Shown here: positions 1 to 8,504 of the stretch, in pieces | Layout: each line of letters opens with the position of its first letter | Numbering within the stretch: the first letter of the stretch is position 1 | Source: Burkholderiaceae bacterium | GTDB lineage: Bacteria > Pseudomonadota > Gammaproteobacteria > Burkholderiales > Burkholderiaceae | Length of the DNA: 8,504 nucleotides | Assembly: GCA_025057735.1 (NCBI GenBank) | Contig: JANWUU010000026.1 | Coordinates: forward strand, 1-8,504 | Reading direction: 5' to 3' | Translations under genes and position numbers: made by a program | The notes under the pieces: generated by a model | Databases searched by the model: none | What the model saw: only the letters and a program-made list of their open reading frames with translations | Told to the model about the DNA's origin: nothing

Positions 1-219
1 CGAGACGACCAGCAGCCGGCCATCGGGCAGCCAGCCCAGTCCCGAGGGCTGCTGCGGCACCTCGGCGACCGCCTGCAGGGAGCCGTCCGCAAGCAGACGC
101 AACACCTTGTGGTCGAGCATGTCCGAGAGCCACAGGCTGCCCGCGTGCCAGCGTGGCGCCTCCGGGAAACAGAGGCCGTCGGCGACGACCTCCGGGGTCA
201 GCTCGGCGGGGCGCGTCAC
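1..219 (-). CDS. SMP-30/gluconolactonase/LRE-like protein, N-terminal part (runs off the left edge)
   Basis: This frame reads 73 codons from a GTG at 219 to the window edge without a stop. The residues shown contain DGLCFPEAPRWHAGSLWLSD at about 14-33, the first-blade signature of the SMP-30/gluconolactonase beta-propeller family. Glu20 in FPEAPRW matches the usual metal-binding glutamate. A second blade strand begins near GLGWLPDGRLLVVS (60-73). Family members are usually about 290 residues, so roughly three quarters lies outside. Known members are Ca/Zn-dependent sugar lactonases or related hydrolases, but the substrate cannot be told from this fragment. No signal peptide is seen, so it is probably cytoplasmic. 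The GTG overlaps the upstream gene's stop as GTGA (219-216), which suggests translational coupling; there is no strong Shine-Dalgarno of its own. Family assignment is confident; the exact function is not. Confidence 0.85.
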   Translation of the reverse strand, partial: MTRPAELTPEVVADGLCFPEAPRWHAGSLWLSDMLDHKVLRLLADGSLQAVAEVPQQPSGLGWLPDGRLLVVS

Positions 220-638
220 GGCGCGCCGGCATCCGCACGCAGCGCCGCCTGCAGCCGCGGGGCCAGCCGCGCAAACGCGGCGCGATGGCGCCGCAGCTGG
301 CCCAAACGCTCCTCGATCTCGCGCGCCAGGACCTCGACGTCCTCCGCTTTGATCCGCTCGATGTCCGCCTGGATCGACCGCAGGCGCGCAAGCGACTCCC
401 CGGCCTGCGCGGAACGCGGCGCGACCTGCTCGGCCAAATCGATCAGCACCTCGGTGATCAGACCGAGCTGGCGCCCGTACGACGCGACTTCGAACGCCTT
501 GCGCTCGATGCGGCCATTGCCGGCGGTCGGTGCGATCGCATCGAAGAACCAGTTGGTGTTCGGCTCGATGCGTTGCGCGACGCTGCCGCTCAAGGGAAAG
601 TGCAGTTGCGGCGCCCAGACCCACAGCCAAGGGAACAT
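216..638 (-). CDS. conserved hypothetical protein, 140 residues, no domain I can name
   Basis: I do not recognise a named domain. The N-terminal half (1-75) is aromatic-rich, with MFPWLWVWAP at the start and SGSVAQRIEPNTNWFFDAI at about 17-35. It continues into a patterned stretch with FEVASYGRQLGLITEVLIDLAEQ at 49-71. The C-terminal half (about 80-133) is a long charged amphipathic helix rich in Arg, Glu, Ala and Leu, likely coiled coil. There is no convincing signal peptide or membrane segment. I chose the ATG at 638 because GAGG (647-644) lies 5 bases upstream. An in-frame GTG at 644 would add two residues, but it overlaps that ribosome-binding site. The stop overlaps the next gene's GTG, so it is probably co-transcribed with the SMP-30-like gene. 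The well-patterned sequence and coupling say it is a real gene; its function is unknown. Confidence 0.8.
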   Translation of the reverse strand: MFPWLWVWAPQLHFPLSGSVAQRIEPNTNWFFDAIAPTAGNGRIERKAFEVASYGRQLGLITEVLIDLAEQVAPRSAQAGESLARLRSIQADIERIKAEDVEVLAREIEERLGQLRRHRAAFARLAPRLQAALRADAGAP

Positions 639-643
639 GTCCA

Positions 644-647
644 CCTC
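644..647 (-). promoter_or_regulatory. ribosome-binding site of the 140-residue hypothetical gene
   Basis: GAGG on the minus strand is followed by five bases and then ATG at 638. It favours that ATG over the in-frame GTG at 644, which would lie within the site itself. Confidence 0.6.
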
Positions 648-701
648 GTCGAGAAGACCCGCGCAGGCGCCGGCCGAATCGGGCGACGGTCCTGCGGCGG
701 G

Positions 702-707
702 GATAAT
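702..707 (+). promoter_or_regulatory. candidate -10 box upstream of the DUF2189 gene
   Basis: GATAAT matches the sigma-70 -10 consensus at five of six positions. It would start transcription near 714, leaving a leader of about 20 bases before the TTG start. No good -35 box is found at 16-18 bp spacing (the sequence there reads near TCGGGC), so the call rests on the -10 box, the position in a divergent gap and the local AT content. Confidence 0.4.
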
Positions 708-708
708 C

Positions 709-731
709 GCGTCTGTCCAGACGGGAGACGC
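709..731 (+). promoter_or_regulatory. nested inverted repeats over the DUF2189 start region (operator or leader hairpin)
   Basis: Two competing inverted repeats are present. GTCTG (711-715) pairs with CAGAC (718-722) across two bases, giving an operator-like 12-bp near-palindrome just after the -10 box. GCGTCT (709-714) pairs with AGACGC (726-731) across an 11-base loop. The second pairing would cover part of the ribosome-binding site GGGAG (723-727). Whether this is a DNA operator, an RNA hairpin or chance cannot be settled here. Confidence 0.3.
723..727 (+). promoter_or_regulatory. ribosome-binding site that supports a TTG start
   Basis: GGGAG is followed by six bases and then TTG at 734. 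No ATG or GTG fits this site, so it decides the TTG start of the DUF2189 gene. Confidence 0.6.
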
Positions 732-733
732 CG

Positions 734-1516
734 TTGAACCTTAGCACCCTCGTTGCGCCACTGCCGATACGCGCGATCGACCTGCCGCGTCCGTTCGCCT
801 GGCTGCGGCGCGGCTGGACCGACCTGCGCAGCGCGCCGGGGGCCAGCCTCCTGCACGGCGTGTTGGTATTCGTCGCCGGCTGGTTGATCCTCGCGGTGGC
901 GCGCGATTCCTGGCCGCTGACGGCCGGCGCGGTGTCCGGTTTCGCGCTGGTAGCGCCGATCCTCGCCACCGGGCTGTACGAGCTGAGCCGCCGGCGCGAG
1001 CAGGGCCGGCAGCCGCGCCTGGCCGACGCGGTGCACGCTTGGCAGCGCGGCACGCGCCCGCTGGTGGCGCTCGGCCTGCTGCTGTTCGCCGCCGCCACGG
1101 CCTGGGTCGTCGCCTCCACGCTGCTGCTCGGACTGCTGGCGCGGGGGACGGTGGCGCAGCCGCTGGACTTCCTGCGCTACGCGGTCAGTGGCCAGGGCTG
1201 GCTGCTGTTCTCGCTCTGGCTGCTGGCCGGCGGGCTGGGCGCGGCGCTGGTGTTCGCGGCCACCGCAGTGTCCGCCCCGCTGCTGCTCGACCGTGCCGTC
1301 GATCTGCGCACCGCCGTGCTGACCAGCGTGCGCGCGGTGGGCGACAACCCCCTGCCGATGGCGCTGTGGGCGGCGCTCATCATGCTGGCCACGCTCGCCT
1401 CGCTGCTGACGGCGCTGGCGGGCTTCGTGCTGTCGGTGCCGGTGATCGGGCATGCCACCTGGCATGCGTATCGCGATCTGGTGGACGCCGAGGCGCTGCC
1501 CTCGCGATTGGATTGA
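734..1516 (+). CDS. DUF2189 family integral membrane protein
   Basis: The 260-residue product matches the DUF2189 family (PF09955), proteobacterial inner-membrane proteins of unknown function. Characteristic segments are PFAWLRRGWTDL (20-31), then GAVSGFALVAPILATGLYELSRRRE (65-89), and LDRAVDLRTAVLTSVRAV (185-202) before a last hydrophobic stretch. I count about five or six membrane segments, near 38-56, 62-82, 109-135, 155-183 and 207-238. There is no cleavable signal peptide. The start is a TTG with a good GGGAG site six bases upstream. The length is normal for the family. It is first in an apparent operon: its TGA (1514-1516) lies within the ribosome-binding region of the next gene. A transport or membrane-organisation role would be a guess. 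Confidence 0.88.
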   Translation: MNLSTLVAPLPIRAIDLPRPFAWLRRGWTDLRSAPGASLLHGVLVFVAGWLILAVARDSWPLTAGAVSGFALVAPILATGLYELSRRREQGRQPRLADAVHAWQRGTRPLVALGLLLFAAATAWVVASTLLLGLLARGTVAQPLDFLRYAVSGQGWLLFSLWLLAGGLGAALVFAATAVSAPLLLDRAVDLRTAVLTSVRAVGDNPLPMALWAALIMLATLASLLTALAGFVLSVPVIGHATWHAYRDLVDAEALPSRLD

Positions 1517-1525
1517 GGCGCGGCG

Positions 1526-1738
1526 TTGTTCGGGCTGACCGAAGAGCAGATCGCCGAGTTCGGGCTGACCTGGGGTGTCGGCGGCCTGATCGCGCTCATG
1601 CTGTTCATCATCTGGAACGTGGCGCGCGAATCGAAGGCGGGGCGCTTCGGCACGTTCGTGCTGTTCTTCGTGCTGGCCTTCGGCATTCTCGGCTTCGCGA
1701 TGAAGCAGGTGATCCAGTGGCTGATCGGCATCCGCTGA
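1526..1738 (+). CDS. DUF2788 family small membrane protein (70 residues)
   Basis: The product matches DUF2788 (PF10981), a family of short proteobacterial proteins of unknown function. It begins with MFGLTEEQIAEFGLTWGVGGL, has one membrane helix near 14-32 (GLIALMLFIIWNVA), the conserved-looking loop RESKAGRFGT (34-43), and a second helix near 43-66. The start is TTG, with GAGG (1515-1518) seven bases upstream; that GAGG overlaps the stop of the DUF2189 gene, so the two are probably translated together. Its 3' end appears to contain the start of dusA in another frame. The product is likely an inner-membrane protein. Its function is unknown, and location beside dusA does not by itself imply a role in tRNA modification. 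Confidence 0.88.
   Translation: MFGLTEEQIAEFGLTWGVGGLIALMLFIIWNVARESKAGRFGTFVLFFVLAFGILGFAMKQVIQWLIGIR
1707..1714 (+). promoter_or_regulatory. strong Shine-Dalgarno for dusA, inside the DUF2788 gene
   Basis: AGGTGATC is an exact complement of eight bases near the 3' end of bacterial 16S rRNA. It lies just before GTG at 1717 (AGG to GTG is seven bases). It is the best reason to start dusA at 1717 rather than at later GTG or CTG codons. It is also coding sequence of the DUF2788 gene (codons for Q-V-I), so chance is possible. Confidence 0.55.
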
Positions 1739-2706
1739 GCTGGCGCTTCTGCGTGGCGCCGATGCTGGACTGGACCGACCGCCACTGCCGCTATTTCCAC
1801 CGGCAGCTGTCGCGCCATGCGCGTCTGTACACGGAGATGGTGAGCACCGGTGCGCTGCTGCACGGGGACGTGGCGCGCCATCTGGATTTCGATGCCGCCG
1901 AGCATCCGGTGGCATTGCAGTTGGGCGGCAGCGATCCGGCGGAACTGGCGCACTGCGCGCGCCTGGGCGCGCGCTGGGGCTACGACGAAATCAACCTGAA
2001 CTGCGGCTGTCCCTCGGAGCGCGTGCAGCGCGGCGCCTTCGGTGCCTGCCTGATGGCGGAGCCCGCGCTGGTGGCCGACTGCATCAAATCGATGCAGGAT
2101 GCGGTGTCGGTGCCGGTGACGGTCAAGCACCGGCTGGGGCTGGACCGCCAGGAAGACTATGGCTTCGTGCGCGACTTCGTCGGCACACTGTTCGACGCCG
2201 GCTGCCGCGTCTTCATCGTGCATGCGCGCAATGCCTGGCTGAAGGGGTTGTCGCCGAAGGAGAATCGCACGGTGCCGCCGCTGCGCTACGAGGTGGTGTT
2301 CCAGCTCAAGCGCGACTTCCCGGCGGCGACGGTGGTGCTCAACGGCGGCATTAAGACCCTGGAGCAGGCGCGCGCCCATCTGGCGCAGGTCGATGGCGTG
2401 ATGCTCGGTCGCGCCGCCTGGAACGAGCCTTATCTGCTCGCTGCGGTCGACCGCGAGCTGTTCGGAGATGCCGCGCACGCACCCACGCGCGAGGCGGTCG
2501 TCGAGCGCATGAGCGCGTATCTGCAGCGGGCCGTCGCGCAGGGGGTTGCGCCGCGCGCGGTGCTCAACCCGATGCTCAATCTCTTTCACGGCCGGCCGGG
2601 CGCGCGCCTGTGGCGGCAGCGGCTCGGCGACCCGGCGTTTCTGCGCGAGCACGGGGCGCAGGCGCTGCGCGCGGCGGCCGAGCTGCTGGCGCCGCTTGCG
2701 GCCTGA
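1717..2706 (+). CDS. dusA: tRNA-dihydrouridine(20/20a) synthase DusA
   Basis: DusA reduces uridine 20/20a in the tRNA D-loop to dihydrouridine, using FMN and NADPH in the cytoplasm. The 329-residue product follows E. coli DusA closely: RFCVAPMLDWTDRHCRYF (10-27), LYTEMVSTGALLHG (37-50), HPVALQLGGSDP (63-74), YDEINLNCGCPSERVQ (89-104) with catalytic Cys98, and VTVKHRLG (134-141) with Lys137. HARNAWLKGLSPKENR (169-184), including His169, is specific to DusA rather than DusB or DusC. LNGGIK (208-213) and GVMLGR (227-232) complete the FMN site. The start is inferred: GTG 1717 gives a normal length, but overlaps the DUF2788 gene by 22 bases. A GTG at 1753 would cut into the first barrel strand. 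The function is confident; the start is fairly confident. Confidence 0.95.
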   Translation: MADRHPLSWRFCVAPMLDWTDRHCRYFHRQLSRHARLYTEMVSTGALLHGDVARHLDFDAAEHPVALQLGGSDPAELAHCARLGARWGYDEINLNCGCPSERVQRGAFGACLMAEPALVADCIKSMQDAVSVPVTVKHRLGLDRQEDYGFVRDFVGTLFDAGCRVFIVHARNAWLKGLSPKENRTVPPLRYEVVFQLKRDFPAATVVLNGGIKTLEQARAHLAQVDGVMLGRAAWNEPYLLAAVDRELFGDAAHAPTREAVVERMSAYLQRAVAQGVAPRAVLNPMLNLFHGRPGARLWRQRLGDPAFLREHGAQALRAAAELLAPLAA

Positions 2707-2720
2707 GGGGAGCGCGCGCG

Positions 2721-3164
2721 TCAGCCCTTGCAGGCGGCGTCGTACTGCTGCTGCGCGCGACGCAGCTTGCGGTCGGCCTCCTGCCGCTTGGCCAGCGTGG
2801 CGCGCTCGAAATCCTGCCGGGCGTCCTCCACCCGCATGGCCAGGCGACGGCACTGCGCCTCGCGGCGACGCGACTTCTCCTCCTCCGCCGCCCGCTGCCT
2901 TGCAGCCTTTTCCTCTCGCCGGCGGCGCTCCGCCTCCAGGCGCTCGACCTCGCGCGCGTGGCGCTGCGCGCGCGCCTGCGCCGCTTTCTGGTCGACCGCC
3001 GGCGGGGCCGGCTCGCGCGGCAACGTGCGCACTGCTTGCGTGCCCGGCGGACAGTCGGCGTTCGAATAGGTCACGTGGCCGCGCGCGTCCTCGCAGCGCT
3101 GCACCGGCTGGGCGATGGCAGCGCCCGCAGCCGCGACGGCGGCGAGCGCCAGGGCGCGCATCAT
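2721..3164 (-). CDS. DUF4124-containing periplasmic protein with coiled-coil tail (downstream copy)
   Basis: The 147-residue product has a likely signal peptide, MMRALALAAVAAAGAAIA, with cleavage near residue 18 before QPVQ. A short DUF4124 (PF13511) motif follows, QRCEDARGHVTYSNADCPPG (22-41). From about 55 to the end it is a highly charged Arg/Glu/Ala/Gln helix, probably coiled coil. Cysteines are at 24, 38, 105 and 145. It overlaps the upstream gene as ATGA (3164-3161); starting at the second ATG (3161) would lose one residue. No clear Shine-Dalgarno is seen, so it probably depends on coupling. It resembles its upstream neighbour along its whole length. It converges with dusA, the two stops being 14 bases apart. 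DUF4124 has no established biochemical function; export to the periplasm is inferred from the signal peptide. Confidence 0.85.
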   Translation of the reverse strand: MMRALALAAVAAAGAAIAQPVQRCEDARGHVTYSNADCPPGTQAVRTLPREPAPPAVDQKAAQARAQRHAREVERLEAERRRREEKAARQRAAEEEKSRRREAQCRRLAMRVEDARQDFERATLAKRQEADRKLRRAQQQYDAACKG

Positions 3165-3598
3165 CGGCGCGGGCAGTACAGCAGGTACTGGTCCTGCGCG
3201 CGCCGCAGGGCCAGTTCGGCTGTGCCGCGCAGGCTTGGCGGCGCGGTCTCCAGGTCCTGGCGGGCGTACTGGACGCGGCGGGCCAGTTCCGCGCACTCGC
3301 GCCGGGTGGCGGCGATCTGCTCGTCCAGGCGTCGGAATTCTTCGTTCGGGTCGGAGCGCGCCTGGCTGCGGCTGGGCGCGATCGAGCCGGCCTCGCGCGC
3401 CGGCCGCGGCGCGTCCTTGCCGGTGGCGGTGGAGACCGCCGGCGCCTCGTCCAGCCTGCGCGCGGAACGGGCATCGGCGGGGCAGCCCTCGTCGCTGTAC
3501 GTGATGCGACCGTCCCGACCTTCGCAGCGGTACACGGTCGCGGCGGCGTGCGCGGCGAGCGCCGCCAGCAGCAGGATGGAGAAAATGGCCTCACGCAT
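3161..3598 (-). CDS. DUF4124-containing periplasmic protein (upstream copy)
   Basis: The 145-residue product starts with a signal peptide, MREAIFSILLLAALAAHAAA, cut around residue 17-20. The DUF4124 motif is YRCEGRDGRITYSDEGCPAD (23-42). A low-complexity Ala/Pro/Ser linker (43-84) leads to a helical C-terminal region (85-142) ending RRAQDQYLLYCPRR. Cysteines are at 25, 39, 102 and 142, matching the positions in the downstream copy. The ATG at 3598 has a perfect AGGAGG (3609-3604) five bases upstream, the strongest ribosome-binding site in the window. The gene lies 47 bases after the FAD dehydrogenase stop, so it may be read through from that operon or have its own promoter. The pair is likely a tandem duplication. 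Its function is unknown. Confidence 0.87.
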   Translation of the reverse strand: MREAIFSILLLAALAAHAAATVYRCEGRDGRITYSDEGCPADARSARRLDEAPAVSTATGKDAPRPAREAGSIAPSRSQARSDPNEEFRRLDEQIAATRRECAELARRVQYARQDLETAPPSLRGTAELALRRAQDQYLLYCPRR

Positions 3599-3603
3599 CG
3601 CCG

Positions 3604-3609
3604 CCTCCT
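3604..3609 (-). promoter_or_regulatory. consensus ribosome-binding site of the upstream DUF4124 gene
   Basis: AGGAGG on the minus strand lies five bases before ATG 3598. It fixes the start of the first DUF4124 gene and suggests high translation of the pair. Confidence 0.75.
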
Positions 3610-3645
3610 ACGCGTTCTGGGCGCAGTCTAGCCAAGCGCAACGGG

Positions 3646-6061
<2,416 letters not shown>

Positions 6062-7345
6062 TTGAGCCCGCCCCGTCACGCCGCTGCTCGCTGGTCAGCG
6101 CGACTGGCCGCGCGCGCACCGTGGCTGCACGCGCTGGCGGCGCGTATCGCTCCGTCCCTCGCGCGCGCGCGCGACGCGCTCGCCTTCGCGGTCGGTCGCG
6201 CGCGGGCGGTACGGCTGTCGCAGGTCGCGGGCAGCCTGACCTTCACGACGCTGCTGTCGCTGGTGCCGCTGCTGGCGGTGGCGCTGGCGGTGTTCTCGGC
6301 GTTTCCACTGTTCGCCGAGTATCGGCTGGCGTTGGAGCAGATGCTGCTGAAGAGCCTGCTGCCGGCGCAGGTGTCGAACACCATTTTGCGCTATCTGAAC
6401 GAATTCGCCGCCAAGGCGACGCGGCTGACGGCCTTCGGACTCGTCTTTCTGGTCCTGGCGGCGCTCGCAATGGTACTGACCGTGGACCGCGTGCTGAACG
6501 ACATCTTCCAGGTGCGGGAACGCCGGCCGCTGGCGCAGCGGGTGCTGATCTACTGGGCGCTGCTGACGCTCGGTCCGCTTGCGGTCGGCGCCAGCCTGGC
6601 GGCCACCACGCACGTCGCCAACCTGTTCGGCGGATCGCTGCGCGCGCTGCCGCGCGGTGTGCTCGACCTGGCGCCGTTCGTCATCGGCGGCGGTGCGCTC
6701 GCCGCCCTGTATGTCTTCGTGCCGAACCGGTCCGTGCGCTGGCCTGATGCGCTCGTGGGCGGCTTCGTCGCCTCGGCCGCCGGCGAACTGGCGAAGGCGG
6801 GTTTCACTGCCTTTATTGCGCGCGGGACTTACCAATCGATTTACGGCGCGTTCGCCGCACTGCCGGTCTTTCTGGTCTGGCTGTACCTGTCGTGGTGGGC
6901 GACGCTGTTCGGGGCCGCCATCGCCGCCACGCTGCCGGCGCTGCGCGGCGCGCGCTTCGCCGACCACAGCCGCGTGGGCAATCGTTTCCTGACCGCAGTG
7001 GTGCTGCTGGCGGCGCTGTTCGACGCGCGGTCCACCTCTGCGGGCGGCCGGCTGACCGCCGTCCAGCTCGCCGCCGCGGTGCGGGCGCCGCTTGAGGAGG
7101 TCGAGGAACTGCTGCTGGAACTTGAGGCGCTGGACTACGTGGCGCGCCTGGACGGGCGGCATGCAGGAAACTGGACGCTTGGCTGCGACCCGGGGCGGGC
7201 GACGCTGGGGCCCCTTTACGAGCGGCTGGTGATCGATCCGGCCAACTCGCTGCTCGCCCGCGACGCCCGGCTGCAAGCGCTGCTGCGCGAGGGGTCCGAT
7301 TGGCTGCAGCGACCGCTCGCGCAGCAATTCGGCCCGCGCGTCTGA
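6062..7345 (+). CDS. YihY/BrkB (UPF0761) family inner-membrane protein with winged-helix-like C-terminal tail
   Basis: The 427-residue product is a YihY/BrkB family protein (PF03631), once annotated as ribonuclease BN in error; its real role is unproven. An Arg-rich N-terminal segment (1-52) precedes the family signature LSQVAGSLTFTTLLSLVPLLAVALAVFSAFPLF (52-84, quoted in parts: QVAGSLTFTTLLSLVPLL). Further helices lie near 123-141, 159-186, 202-221, 228-252 and 260-295, with FVPNRSVRWPDALVGG (219-234) and GTYQSIYGAFAALPVFLVWLY (255-275) typical of the family. Residues 325-395 look like a winged helix. TTG 6062 is the only usual start codon near the expected N-terminus; it lacks a Shine-Dalgarno, so the start is uncertain. 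An in-frame ATG near 5996 would overlap wrbA. It is divergent from wrbA, a neighbourhood common in betaproteobacteria. Confidence 0.9.
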   Translation: MSPPRHAAARWSARLAARAPWLHALAARIAPSLARARDALAFAVGRARAVRLSQVAGSLTFTTLLSLVPLLAVALAVFSAFPLFAEYRLALEQMLLKSLLPAQVSNTILRYLNEFAAKATRLTAFGLVFLVLAALAMVLTVDRVLNDIFQVRERRPLAQRVLIYWALLTLGPLAVGASLAATTHVANLFGGSLRALPRGVLDLAPFVIGGGALAALYVFVPNRSVRWPDALVGGFVASAAGELAKAGFTAFIARGTYQSIYGAFAALPVFLVWLYLSWWATLFGAAIAATLPALRGARFADHSRVGNRFLTAVVLLAALFDARSTSAGGRLTAVQLAAAVRAPLEEVEELLLELEALDYVARLDGRHAGNWTLGCDPGRATLGPLYERLVIDPANSLLARDARLQALLREGSDWLQRPLAQQFGPRV

Positions 7346-7361
7346 CGGGTCGACGCCCGTC
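7344..7361. terminator. candidate bidirectional hairpin between convergent genes
   Basis: GACGGG (7344-7349) and CCCGTC (7356-7361) form a perfect six-base stem around TCGACG; a T-G pair could extend it. It fills the 16-base gap between the yihY stop and the DUF1850 stop, the place for a shared terminator. No run of T follows on either strand, so it is not a classical intrinsic terminator. Confidence 0.4.
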
Positions 7362-7738
7362 TCAACAGGGGGTGACCGTCACCGGTCCGCTCGCCGCCGG
7401 CAGCCAACGCGACAGCGGACGGCACACGCCCTGCATGCATAGCTCGTAGTCGGTGCCGAATTCCGAGCGCGCCAGTACGAGCTCGCGCAGCGGGCGCGGG
7501 GCGGGCCGGTAGTGCCAGACGCCCTCGCGCAGCACCGCATCGGCGGGCGGCTCCATGCCGGCGCCGCTGCCGCGGATGCGGGCGGCGATGGCGAGCAGGC
7601 GCCCGCCGCGCGCAACGTAGTCCTCTTCCCAGAGCACGCGTTCGACCGTGTGCTGCCAGCGCAGCGTGAACTCCGCGCCGGGCAGCACGACGCGCACGCC
7701 GGCGGCACTGAGGCAGACCGCTGCGGCGGCGGCAGCGA

Positions 7739-7742
<4 letters not shown>
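7362..7742 (-). CDS. DUF1850 protein, TRAP-transporter-associated
   Basis: The 126-residue product matches DUF1850 (PF08905), a family of unknown function usually encoded beside fused TRAP permeases. Typical segments are FTLRWQHTVERVLWEEDYVARGGRLL (25-50), RGSGAGMEPPADAVLREGVWHYRP (57-80) and FGTDYELCMQGVCRPLSRW (95-113). The start VIAAAAAAVCLSAAGVRVVL is hydrophobic and could be a short signal or anchor, though it lacks the usual positive N-terminus. The GTG at 7742 overlaps the TRAP stop as GTGA, and no closer in-frame alternative or Shine-Dalgarno is seen, so expression probably relies on coupling. Cys102, Cys107 and terminal Cys126 may form disulfides if exported. An accessory role in TRAP uptake is inferred from context only. 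Confidence 0.87.

Positions 7743-8504
<762 letters not shown>

Noticed and set aside
1753..1755. GTG as an alternative dusA start
   Set aside because: It would begin directly at VAPMLDW, cutting the first barrel strand, and has no good ribosome-binding site.
590..1915. Long minus-strand open frame (441 codons) opposite the DUF2189 and dusA genes
   Set aside because: Composition is Arg/Gln/His/Ala-rich without any domain, as expected antisense to GC-rich coding DNA; well-recognised genes lie on the other strand.
2703..2724. Possible terminator between dusA and the DUF4124 gene (CTGA/TCAG repeat, GC-alternating run)
   Set aside because: Only four base pairs around a 14-base loop and no T run; the GCGCGCGC stretch is common in this genome's composition.
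1177..3594. 805-codon minus-strand open frame
   Set aside because: It runs antisense to dusA and out of frame through both DUF4124 genes, with low-complexity Arg/Ala/Pro sequence; a GC-rich shadow.

Overview
This 8.5 kb window is dense, GC-rich chromosomal DNA. Its largest intergenic gap is about 95 bp. It looks like a housekeeping or conserved-neighbourhood region of a proteobacterium. The combination of DUF2189, DUF2788, DusA, DUF4124, DUF2069, WrbA and YihY/BrkB genes suggests a betaproteobacterium or a related GC-rich gammaproteobacterium; this is inferred from family distribution, not from a marker gene. I see no tRNA or rRNA gene, CRISPR array, transposase or prophage.

Layout from left to right. 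(1) Positions 1-638, minus strand: an uncharacterised 140-residue protein, coupled by a GTGA overlap to an SMP-30/gluconolactonase-like gene that runs off the left edge. (2) Positions 639-733: a short divergent promoter region with a possible leader hairpin. (3) Positions 734-2706, plus strand: a DUF2189 membrane protein, a 70-residue DUF2788 membrane protein and dusA (tRNA-dihydrouridine synthase A), tightly packed in one apparent operon. dusA probably starts at a GTG inside the DUF2788 gene. (4) Positions 2721-6031, minus strand, transcribed right to left: a WrbA-like quinone oxidoreductase, a DUF2069 membrane protein, a GlcD/D-2-hydroxyglutarate-dehydrogenase-like FAD enzyme, then two tandem related DUF4124 periplasmic proteins. 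Three of the four junctions are ATGA overlaps. (5) Positions 6062-7345, plus strand: a YihY/BrkB (UPF0761) membrane protein with a winged-helix-like tail, divergent from wrbA with only 30 bp between the chosen starts. (6) Positions 7362-8504, minus strand: the C-terminal part of a fused TRAP transporter permease, coupled by a GTGA overlap to a DUF1850 protein. A small hairpin separates this pair from yihY.

How the genes may work together. The WrbA-DUF2069-FAD dehydrogenase set looks like a translationally coupled flavin-redox group: a soluble FMN quinone reductase, a small membrane protein and a D-2-hydroxyacid dehydrogenase. The TRAP-DUF1850 pair is a known arrangement for organic-acid-type uptake. 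dusA modifies tRNA; its membrane-protein partners have no known role.

I did not find a convincing new multi-gene system. The observations most worth checking are the paralogous DUF4124 pair with four conserved cysteines, the overlapping dusA start with strong anti-Shine-Dalgarno complementarity, the DUF2189 leader hairpin, the winged-helix-like tail of YihY, and the unnamed 140-residue protein. Long open frames antisense to these genes are GC-rich shadows and are not annotated.
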